This document shows positions 16,880 through 24,663 of a DNA stretch of 63,782 bases, one piece after another. The DNA comes from Nonomuraea ceibae. GTDB taxonomy: Bacteria > Actinomycetota > Actinomycetes > Streptosporangiales > Streptosporangiaceae. Position numbers and translations under genes: made by a program. The notes below the pieces were generated by a model. It saw only the letters and a program-made list of their open reading frames with translations. It ran no database searches and was not told where the DNA came from. Every line of letters starts with the position of its first letter. Position 1 is the first letter of the stretch. The DNA lies in the NCBI RefSeq assembly GCF_019396325.1, contig NZ_JAHKRO010000049.1:1-63782 (forward strand). Reading direction: 5' to 3'.

Positions 16880-19800
16880 CCGCACGGCGGCCGGTGGGGC
16901 ACGCCGGGGATGTGCCGCTCCCACTGCGCCCGGGTGATCGCCGGGTGGGCGCGCTCGCACACCCGGGCGGCCACCCGCCCGGCGTCGGTGTCCCACAGCC
17001 GCGCCGCGGCGTCGGCGCCGCCCGAGGCGAGCAGGCCGTCCGGGCCGTACGCCACCGTGTAGATCCGGTCGGTGTGGCCGCTCAGCACGACCGGGACGCC
17101 GGGGCGGCGCGGGTCGTCGAGCCGCCACAGCCGCACCGTGCCGTCGAAGCTCGCCGTGGCGAGCGTCCGGCCGGCCGGGGCGAACGCGACGTCCGCGACG
17201 GCGTTGGAGTGCCCGGTCAGCGTGGCGAGCGGCTTCGGCCGGCGCGGGTCGGCGACGTCCCACAGCCGGGCCGTGCCGTCGAAGCCGGCCGACGCCAGCA
17301 GGTTCCGGCCGCCGAACGTCACGTCGTTGACGGCGTTGGCGTGACCGCCGAGCGTGGCCAGGGCCGCAGGCCGGCGCGGGTCGGCGACGTCCCACAGGCG
17401 GACGGTGCGGTCGGCCCCGGCGGTGGCCAGCGTCGTCCCGTCCGGGCCGAACGCCACCGAGTAGACCGTGTCCGCGTGAGCGGTCAGCGTGGCGAGCGCG
17501 GCAGGCCGGCGCGGGTCCGCGATGTCCCACAGGCGGACGGTGCGGTCGGCCCCGGCGGTGGCCAGCGTCGTGCCGCCCGGGGCGAACGCGACAGAGTAGA
17601 CGTTGTCCGTATGGCCGCCCACCGTGGCCAGGTGGACGGGCCGGCGCGGGCCGGACACGTCCCACAGCCGCACGGTCCTGTCGAGGCTCGCCGTGGCGAG
17701 GGTCCGCCCGCCGGGCCCGAACGCCAGCCCGACGACGCCGTCCGCGTGCCCCGGCAGCGTGGCCACCCGGACGGGCCCGCCGGTGTCCCACAGCCGCACC
17801 GTCCGATGGCTCGCCGCGGCCAGCAGGCCGTCAGAGCCGAACGCCACCGCGTACACCGTCCCGCTGTTGCCCCCGAGCGCCGGGCCGGGGACGTCCCAGA
17901 GCCGGGCCGTGGCGTCCCTTCCGGCGGAGGCGAGCGTGCGGCCGTCCGGGCTGAAGGCCACCGCGAAGACCGTGTCGGCGTGCCCGCGCAGCGTGATCGG
18001 GTCACCGGCGTCGCGCGCGTCCGCGACGTCCCACAGCCGGACGGCGAAGTCGTAGCCGCCGGTGGCCAGCGTGCGCCCGTCCGGGCTGAACGCCGCCGCG
18101 GCGATCCCGCCGCCCTCCTCGGTCAGCGTGGCGAGCGGCTTCGGGCGGCGCGGGTCGGCGACGTCCCACAGGCGCAGCGTGTCGTCGAAGCTGCCGGTGG
18201 CCAGCGTGCGGCCGTCCGGGCTGAACGCCGCCGTCAGGACGGGACCGGTGTGGCCGCGGAGCGTGCCGAGCGGGACGGGACGGCGCGGGTCGCCGAGGTC
18301 CCACAGGCGTATCGGACCGTCCGACCCGGCGGTGGCCAGCGTGCGCCCGCCGGGAGCGAGCGCCACGGCGGGTGAGGCCTCCTGTTCGCCGTCCAGCGCG
18401 GTCAGGAGCTCCGGGGCGCCCGGATCGGTCACGTCCCACAGCCGCACCAGCCGGTCGTGGCCGGCGGTGACGAGCGTGCGCCCGCCCGAGCCGAACACCA
18501 CCCGCCGGACGTCGCCGGTGTGCCCGGCCAGCGTGGCCACCTGCCGCGGACGCCCGGGGACGCTGACGTCCCACAGACGGGCGAGATCGTCCTCCCCGCC
18601 GGTCGCCAGCACCCGCCCGTCCGGGCTGAACGCCGCCGACAGCACCCCCTCGGCACGGGAGCCGGCCGTGGCCAGAAGCGCGGGGCGGTGCGGGGCGGAC
18701 AGGTCCCACAGCCGCAGCGTACGGTCGGTGCTCCCGGTGGCGAGCAGCCGCCCGTCCGGGCTGAACGCCGTGGCGTAGACCGCGTTCGTGTGGCCCGCCA
18801 GCCGGGTCGCGTACGGGCCGGCCAGCGCGCTGAGCAGGCTGCCGCGCGCCTCCGGGCCGGGGACGAGGCGGTAGGCGGCCAGGCTGAGCTGGGCGGCCAG
18901 CGCCGGATCGGTGGCCCGCAGCGCCCCGGTCTCGGCGCTCAGCTTCAGCGACAGCGCCTCGTCCCGCTGCTGGGTGGCCGTGCGCTGCGCCTGGAAGGCG
19001 AGGCCGGAGGCGCCGAGCGCGAGGACGAGCAGGACGGCCAGCGCCACGATCACCTGGCGCATGCGCCGGGCGCGGCGGCGCGCGTGCCGGGTGCTGGCGT
19101 CGAGGAAGGCCCGCACCTGCGGCGGCAGACCCCGCCCGGCGGCCCACTCCTGGGCCGCCAGCAGGCGCGCCCCGCGGTAGAGGGCGTCGGGGTCACGCCG
19201 GTCGCGCTGCCACGCGGCGGCGGTGGCGGCCAGCTCGCGCCCGGCTACCAGCCCCGCCCGGTCGGTGCCGAGCCATTCCCGCAGCGACGGCCAGGCCGTG
19301 AGCAGGGCCTCGTGGCTGATCTCGACGCTGTCGGCGCTCGCGGTGACGAGCCGCTGGGCGATGAAGCGGTCGAGCACGTCCTCCGCCTCGTCCGGCCGGT
19401 CACCGCCGTGCCTGGCCAGCAGCTCGGCGGTGGCGACCCGGCGCCGGGTGTCGGCGGTGTCGGGGGCGACGTGCACCAGGTCGAGGAGCAGGCGGCGCGC
19501 CGTCTCGCGCCTCGACGGCGACAGCGCGCCGTAGACCTGGTCCGCGCTGGCCGCCACGGCGCCGTCGAGGCCGCCGACCTCGTGGTATCCGGCGACCGTG
19601 AGCTTTCTGCCGTTCCCCTGCCGCCAGGCGGCGTGCAGGACGTGGGAGAGCAGCGGGAGGACGCCGGCGTCGTGCGCCGCCCGGTCCGCGCCTCTCGGGG
19701 CGACCTCTCGGACCAGGAGCTCGACCAGCCCGTCCTCGACGTCGATCCCGGCCAGGCTGGCGGGCTCGGTGATCGCCTCACGCAGCTCCGCCTCCGTCAT

Positions 19801-20754
19801 GGGGCCGACGGCCAGCTGACCGTCCTGCACCGCGGTGACCAGCTGGGGGAAGCGCAGCAGCGGGGCGTAGAAGTCGGCCCGCAGCCCGAGCACCACCAGC
19901 GCGCCGCCCGCGGCGGCGGCGCACAGCGCGGCGACGAACCGCCGCCGCTCCTCCTCGTCGGCGCAGAGCGTGAACACCTCCTCGAACTGGTCGACCACCA
20001 GGACGAGCGGCCCGCCGTACACGGCGCAACTCCCGGGGTCCGCCCGGATCGCCGCCGCGACCTCGCCCCCGGGCGTCCCGGTGACCGCCGCCAGCCGCGC
20101 GGCCAGCTCGTCGACCGGACGGGCGCCGGGCACGCACAGCACCACCGGCCAGTCCCCGGAGCCGGGCAGCTCGCCCGCGCGCAGCGCCGCGATCAGGCCC
20201 GCGCGCAGCAGCGACGACTTGCCCGACCCGGACGGCCCCACGACGACCTGCACGCCGCCGCCCCGCTCCCGCAGCCGGCCCACGCGGGCGACCAGCCGGC
20301 GGGTCAGCTCGCGGCGGCCGAAGAACCACCGGGCGTCCTCGACCCCGAAGGACGCCAGCCCCCGGTACGGTTCCGGCCCGGCGGGGCGGCGGCCCGGCGA
20401 ACGCCGCGTCCTGCGCCAGGCGCCCAGCCACTCCTCCAGCGTCCGCGCGTCGGTGACCCCGCACGCCTGCAGCACCCGCGTGAGCAGGTCCCGCGACGCC
20501 GCCGACGGCAGCCCCCGGCCGGCGAACCAGTCGCCGACGGTGCTGTGCGCGCCGTGCCCGCCCGCCTTCGCCGCGACCTGCCGGACCGTCAGGCCCGCCT
20601 GCTCGCGGAGCAGGGAGAGCTCGCGCGCGAAGTCCCGCCGGTCGCGCACCCGCCCGGGATCGGGCGCGTCGGCTCCGGATGCGTCGGCTGCAGGCGTGTC
20701 GGGTTCGGGCGTGTCGGCTTCGCGGGCGGCGTCGGGGCCTTCTCGGGTCGGCAC
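16876..20754 (-). CDS. XRE-nSTAND1-WD40 signalling NTPase
   Basis: A 1292-aa multidomain protein. Residues about 40-105 form an XRE-like helix-turn-helix. An nSTAND1 NTPase follows, with Walker A GPSGSGKSS at 173-181 and Walker B VLVVDQFEE at 251-259. A single membrane helix (about 567-588) precedes 14 WD40 repeats (about 650-1265, each ending in RLWD or similar), enough for two seven-bladed propellers. The C-terminus ends with HIPGVPHRPPCG. STAND proteins use ligand binding at their repeats to switch on NTP-driven oligomers; some act in phage defence or cell-death control, but no effector domain is visible here. GTG 20754 has no clear ribosome binding site, so it may be leaderless. Divergent to a secreted metalloprotease. 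Confidence 0.9.
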   Translation of the reverse strand: MPTREGPDAAREADTPEPDTPAADASGADAPDPGRVRDRRDFARELSLLREQAGLTVRQVAAKAGGHGAHSTVGDWFAGRGLPSAASRDLLTRVLQACGVTDARTLEEWLGAWRRTRRSPGRRPAGPEPYRGLASFGVEDARWFFGRRELTRRLVARVGRLRERGGGVQVVVGPSGSGKSSLLRAGLIAALRAGELPGSGDWPVVLCVPGARPVDELAARLAAVTGTPGGEVAAAIRADPGSCAVYGGPLVLVVDQFEEVFTLCADEEERRRFVAALCAAAAGGALVVLGLRADFYAPLLRFPQLVTAVQDGQLAVGPMTEAELREAITEPASLAGIDVEDGLVELLVREVAPRGADRAAHDAGVLPLLSHVLHAAWRQGNGRKLTVAGYHEVGGLDGAVAASADQVYGALSPSRRETARRLLLDLVHVAPDTADTRRRVATAELLARHGGDRPDEAEDVLDRFIAQRLVTASADSVEISHEALLTAWPSLREWLGTDRAGLVAGRELAATAAAWQRDRRDPDALYRGARLLAAQEWAAGRGLPPQVRAFLDASTRHARRRARRMRQVIVALAVLLVLALGASGLAFQAQRTATQQRDEALSLKLSAETGALRATDPALAAQLSLAAYRLVPGPEARGSLLSALAGPYATRLAGHTNAVYATAFSPDGRLLATGSTDRTLRLWDLSAPHRPALLATAGSRAEGVLSAAFSPDGRVLATGGEDDLARLWDVSVPGRPRQVATLAGHTGDVRRVVFGSGGRTLVTAGHDRLVRLWDVTDPGAPELLTALDGEQEASPAVALAPGGRTLATAGSDGPIRLWDLGDPRRPVPLGTLRGHTGPVLTAAFSPDGRTLATGSFDDTLRLWDVADPRRPKPLATLTEEGGGIAAAAFSPDGRTLATGGYDFAVRLWDVADARDAGDPITLRGHADTVFAVAFSPDGRTLASAGRDATARLWDVPGPALGGNSGTVYAVAFGSDGLLAAASHRTVRLWDTGGPVRVATLPGHADGVVGLAFGPGGRTLATASLDRTVRLWDVSGPRRPVHLATVGGHTDNVYSVAFAPGGTTLATAGADRTVRLWDIADPRRPAALATLTAHADTVYSVAFGPDGTTLATAGADRTVRLWDVADPRRPAALATLGGHANAVNDVTFGGRNLLASAGFDGTARLWDVADPRRPKPLATLTGHSNAVADVAFAPAGRTLATASFDGTVRLWRLDDPRRPGVPVVLSGHTDRIYTVAYGPDGLLASGGADAAARLWDTDAGRVAARVCERAHPAITRAQWERHIPGVPHRPPCG
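17390..17571. repeat. Near-identical adjacent WD40 repeat units (135-bp period)
   Basis: The 47 bases at 17390-17436 recur exactly at 17525-17571, a 45-codon period within the WD40 region. Further partial matches occur in the neighbouring blades (17260-17290, 18160-18180). DNA-level identity between blades suggests recent duplication or gene conversion rather than ancient repeat structure. Confidence 0.8.
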
Positions 20755-20941
20755 ACCAGTACGTCGCCGCGAGGTGGCGGAGGGTTACAGGCCCGGTGTC
20801 CGATACGTCGTGTACGGCCTTGTACGGACAATTCCGCACGGCTTCCCAACCGCCCAGGACTCCGTGATCGTCGACTCGGCGGCGTCCGCCGAGGCGCCCC
20901 CGTGCGCGGACGCGCCTCCACCTCACGTTAGGAGCAGCCGT
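20755..20941. promoter_or_regulatory. Divergent promoter region between the WD40 NTPase and the secreted protease
   Basis: A 187-bp space with no ORF I can support. It contains the direct repeat TGTACGG CCT TGTACGG near 20810-20830. A TTAGGAGCAGCC ribosome binding site stands in front of the protease gene. No clear palindrome is seen. Confidence 0.4.
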
Positions 20942-23884
20942 ATGCGACCACCTCCAGGAGCCACCCGCACCCGGCGCCCGCGGGCGTCCGCCGTGCTCGC
21001 GGCCGTCCTGCTCGCGGCCGCCGCCCTGGCCGGCCTGTCGCCCGTCACCCCCGCGGCTCCGGCGCACGCCGACGCCGGCCAGGTGTGCCGGGTGACGTTC
21101 TCCGTCACCACGGGCGGGGACGGGCTGCGCGACGACTCCACCGAGACCGTGACCCTGGGCGGCCAGGCGTTCCTCTTCGAGGACTGGAACGGCGACGGCG
21201 CCGAGGACACCCCGCCCGAGCGGTTCCACCTGGGCGGCACCGGCGACCTCGCGCACACCACGTTCACCTGGCACGCCCACCTGTCGCCGTGCGTGCCCGC
21301 CGACGCGCTGCTCGACGGCTTCACCTTCCACCACCTGTCCACGGCGCCCGACCTGAACGCGGACAACTGGGACCTGAAGGCCCTCAGGATCGTCGACCGC
21401 GACAGCGGCGCCGTCTACGCCGACCGCCCCGCCTCGGCCGAGCTGCTCCACCGCTTCTACAAGAACACCGACCAGACCTGGAACACCAGGGAGGGCCTGC
21501 CGGACGCGGACACCGACGGCGACGGCCTGACCGACCGCGTCGAGCTGCGGGGCATCCCGCGTCCCGACGGCACCCGCGACACCTGGCTGCCCGAGCACGG
21601 CGCCGACCCCTGCCGCAGGACGATCGCCGTGGAGATCGACTGGCTCGACGACGGCACGGACTCCGACCGGCCCACGCCCGGCGCCCTGGCGGAGGCGCGG
21701 CACATGTTCGACAGCGCGCCGGTCAGCCCCGCCGGGGCCTGCCCGTACGGTCCCGTGTCCAGGACGGGCATCCAGCTGCTGATCGACGAGTCGACCGCCA
21801 TCGCGGTGACGCCGCAGGAGCGCAGGCGCTACCTGTTCGCCGAGGAGCCGGACGGGCGCACCGTCTTCGAGCACCACCGCGACGGCAACTTCCCCGCCGC
21901 CCGCCAGGGGTTCTTCTTCTACTCCCTGTGGGGCTACCAGTACAGCGACAACCACAGCGGCGGCCACTCGCACGCGGGCGGGAGACGTACCGACTTCATC
22001 GTCACGCTGGGATCGTGGGGCGACGTCACCGACCGCGAGCGGAGCGCGCTGTTCGTCCACGAGCTGGGGCACGCGCTCGGGCTCGCCCACGGCGGCGGTG
22101 ACGGCGTCAACCACAAGCCGAACTACCTGTCCGTCATGAACTACGCCTACGGGCTCATCGGCGTGCCCGACTACAGCGCCTGGCAGGCGGCCGTCGGCGG
22201 CATGGGCGACGCCGACGCCGACGTCTGGAGCGACCGCGTCCGCGCGGTGAGCTCGATCGACTACTCGCGGGAGAAGCTCACGGACCTCCAGCAGTCGAAG
22301 CTGGTTGAGAGCAGGGGAGTCGGGGCCTCGACCGACCTGCTGGTCACCTGGCTCGACCCCCGCCTGGTCCAGCGGGTCGCCGACGCCTCCCGGGGGATCG
22401 ACTGGGACTGGAGCTCCGGCGGCGCCGCCGACCCCGACCCGTCGCACGAGGTCGGCGTGAGCCTGCTGAGCTGGAGCCAGGTGTGCGTCTCACCGGAGGA
22501 CCCCGCCGGCACGCGGCCCGGCCTGGAGACCACGCCGCACGACCTCGACCGGCGCTACGGCAACCTGATCGTCACCGGGAACGACGACGAGTGCTCGACC
22601 ATGGCGGAGCCCGGCGACACGCAGGTCCGCGACCCGGGCTTCCGCTACCCGGGCAAGGACGAGACGCTGAGCGGCTTCGACGACTGGGACGCCATCACCT
22701 TCCCCATCGGGGTGTCGCCCGACGCCGGCGCTCCCTCCCCGCAGCCGCAGGAGCCCGAGCTGACCGAGAAGGAGGGCAGGCGCCTTGTCGCCCGCCTCGT
22801 CGACGCGATGGTCGCCGCCGCCGCCCCGGCGCCGTCGGCCACGCCCCGCTGGGGTTACGCGTACATGGACCAGGCGAGCGCGCCGCTGGGCGCGGACACG
22901 GCGCTGAACCCCGCCTACCAGTGGACCACCGGCAGGCTCGACCCCGCCACCGCGGGCCGGCGGGCGAGCGTGAGACGCACCGGGACCGGGGACTACGAGG
23001 TACGCCTGCCGGACGTCGCCTCGCAGACCGGCGTCGCCCACGCCACCGCCTACCGCACGCACTACCGGGGCCGCGTCTGCTCGGTGGCCGGTCAGCAGCC
23101 CGCCGGGCCCGACGAGGTGATCCGGGTGCGCTGCTTCGACCAGACCGGAGCCCCGGTGGACTGGTGGTTCACCGTGTTCTTCGCCGCGCCCGCCGCCGGT
23201 GACACCCCCTACGCCACCGTCCGCTACGACGCGCCCGGCGGCGCCGGTGACCTCGCCCCCGCGCGCAACGACGGCACGTTCAACTCGGCCGGCCTGGTCA
23301 ACCACGTGCGCCACGAGGGGACCGGCCGCTACACGGCGGTGCTCAAGGGCGCGCCGTACGCCGCCGACAAGGGATACCTCCAGGTGGGCGCGTACGGGAC
23401 GGGAACGCCCGCGCGCTGCCACGCGGAAGGCACCGCGCCCGCCGGGGACGGCCTGGAGGTGAGCGTCGGCTGCTACGCGATCGGCGCGGACGCCACGCCC
23501 CGCCGGATCGACTCCCCGTGGGTCCTGTCCTACACGCAGGACGCCGGGCTGCACCGGGACGCCTCGACGCCCGCCGCCTACGTCACGACCACGGGCGACC
23601 CGGAGAACCCCGGGATCGACGCCCGCCGCTCCCACAGCACGAGCGCCGAGACCCCGGCGGTCACCCGCCTCTCGGCAGGCTGGTACCGGATCGCGTACAC
23701 GGGTATCGGCAAGCCGGGCGACAGCGCCCAGGTGTCGTCCCGGAGCGCGGGCCGCTACTGCCATCTCGGGAACGTCAACGCCCACAGCGCGCCCCCCGCG
23801 CTCCTGATGGACGTCTACTGTCACTCCGGGGCGGGCACCCTGGCCGACGCCCACTTCGGCGTCGCCTACCTCAGGGCGCCCTGA
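20942..23884 (+). CDS. Secreted metzincin-type zinc metalloprotease with three C-terminal repeats
   Basis: A 980-aa exported protein. An Arg-rich N-terminus, a hydrophobic stretch (about 18-35) and AHADA form a Sec signal peptide. Residues about 48-160 form a beta-rich domain with two Cys. DADTDGDGLTD (188-198) looks like a calcium-binding loop. The zinc motif HELGHALGLAH (373-383) and the Met-turn SVMNY (397-401) place it among metzincins. Residues about 670-980 hold three repeats of about 100 aa, each with paired Cys and a C-terminal beta strand ending in sequences such as WWFTVFF, WVLSYTQ and FGVAYL. Start ATG 20942 follows TTAGGAG. It is followed 45 bp later by a small membrane protein. 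Substrate unknown. Confidence 0.82.
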   Translation: MRPPPGATRTRRPRASAVLAAVLLAAAALAGLSPVTPAAPAHADAGQVCRVTFSVTTGGDGLRDDSTETVTLGGQAFLFEDWNGDGAEDTPPERFHLGGTGDLAHTTFTWHAHLSPCVPADALLDGFTFHHLSTAPDLNADNWDLKALRIVDRDSGAVYADRPASAELLHRFYKNTDQTWNTREGLPDADTDGDGLTDRVELRGIPRPDGTRDTWLPEHGADPCRRTIAVEIDWLDDGTDSDRPTPGALAEARHMFDSAPVSPAGACPYGPVSRTGIQLLIDESTAIAVTPQERRRYLFAEEPDGRTVFEHHRDGNFPAARQGFFFYSLWGYQYSDNHSGGHSHAGGRRTDFIVTLGSWGDVTDRERSALFVHELGHALGLAHGGGDGVNHKPNYLSVMNYAYGLIGVPDYSAWQAAVGGMGDADADVWSDRVRAVSSIDYSREKLTDLQQSKLVESRGVGASTDLLVTWLDPRLVQRVADASRGIDWDWSSGGAADPDPSHEVGVSLLSWSQVCVSPEDPAGTRPGLETTPHDLDRRYGNLIVTGNDDECSTMAEPGDTQVRDPGFRYPGKDETLSGFDDWDAITFPIGVSPDAGAPSPQPQEPELTEKEGRRLVARLVDAMVAAAAPAPSATPRWGYAYMDQASAPLGADTALNPAYQWTTGRLDPATAGRRASVRRTGTGDYEVRLPDVASQTGVAHATAYRTHYRGRVCSVAGQQPAGPDEVIRVRCFDQTGAPVDWWFTVFFAAPAAGDTPYATVRYDAPGGAGDLAPARNDGTFNSAGLVNHVRHEGTGRYTAVLKGAPYAADKGYLQVGAYGTGTPARCHAEGTAPAGDGLEVSVGCYAIGADATPRRIDSPWVLSYTQDAGLHRDASTPAAYVTTTGDPENPGIDARRSHSTSAETPAVTRLSAGWYRIAYTGIGKPGDSAQVSSRSAGRYCHLGNVNAHSAPPALLMDVYCHSGAGTLADAHFGVAYLRAP

Positions 23885-23929
23885 CCGGGAGCCCCGTCCC
23901 ACAGCCGCGCGCCGCGACGGAAGGAACGC

Positions 23930-24658
23930 GTGTTGACCAGTTCGGAAACGGCCGGCCCGCCCGCCCGGACCCGTGAGGCCGTGCTGTTCACCGGGCTCGG
24001 CCTCGTCGCGGACACGGCCGCCGTCGCGCAACTGGCGGTCAGCGGCTCGGTGACGGGCATCCTCGTCACCGGCCTGCTGGCCGCCCTGCTCGGGTTCGTC
24101 CTGCTGCTGCGGCGGCTCGGCAGCGCCCTGCGCGTCGCCGACCTGCTGGTGGCCGTGCTGATCGCCGTCGGGGCCGGGACGGCGGGCGCCGCCTTCGACC
24201 GCCTCCTGACAGCGCCCGAAGCCTCCGCCGCCATCCCCGCCGTCACCCCAGCGTCCTCGGCCGGCGGCGAGGACGTCACCGTCCCGGCGACCCCGTCACC
24301 CTCCACGACGGCGACCGGCGAGGGCGAGGTCACGCTCGCCGACAACGACTACCTCGACCTGGAGAGCGGCGTCGTCAGCGAGGCGAATGCCACCGCCGAC
24401 ATCGTCTACAACGCCCCGTACACCGACCTCTGGACCAAGGGGGGCGGCGAGCTGCGGATCACCCCCTTCGACGGGACCCCCACGAAGGCCGCGTGCGCGG
24501 CGCGGCTCCAGCGCCGCCACTACGGCAGCGTCGACGCCGAGAAGGGCGCCTGGTACTGCCTGGAGACCACCGAGCGGAACGTCGCCGCGGTGCGGGTCAC
24601 GGACGTCTCCCGGCCCGACGGCAGCGTCACCGTGTCCTACCTCGTCTGGAAGCCCTGA
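23930..24658 (+). CDS. Membrane-anchored protein with extracytoplasmic domain, function unknown
   Basis: A 242-aa protein. Three hydrophobic helices (about 16-36, 42-60 and 68-90) are followed by a Pro/Thr/Ser/Ala-rich linker (about 95-130). A globular C-terminal domain has two Cys (in KAACAARL and AWYCLET). I do not recognise a family, but the arrangement is common in actinomycete cell-surface proteins. AAGGAA sits only 3 nt before GTG 23930, so TTG 23933 is an equally good start. It probably shares a transcript with the protease 45 bp upstream. Confidence 0.7.
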   Translation: MLTSSETAGPPARTREAVLFTGLGLVADTAAVAQLAVSGSVTGILVTGLLAALLGFVLLLRRLGSALRVADLLVAVLIAVGAGTAGAAFDRLLTAPEASAAIPAVTPASSAGGEDVTVPATPSPSTTATGEGEVTLADNDYLDLESGVVSEANATADIVYNAPYTDLWTKGGGELRITPFDGTPTKAACAARLQRRHYGSVDAEKGAWYCLETTERNVAAVRVTDVSRPDGSVTVSYLVWKP

Positions 24659-24663
24659 CGCCG

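Noticed and set aside
17000..18800. Repeat array in the WD40 gene considered as a mobile or CRISPR element
   Set aside because: Repeats follow the 40-45 codon WD40 blade period and code for RLWD motifs.
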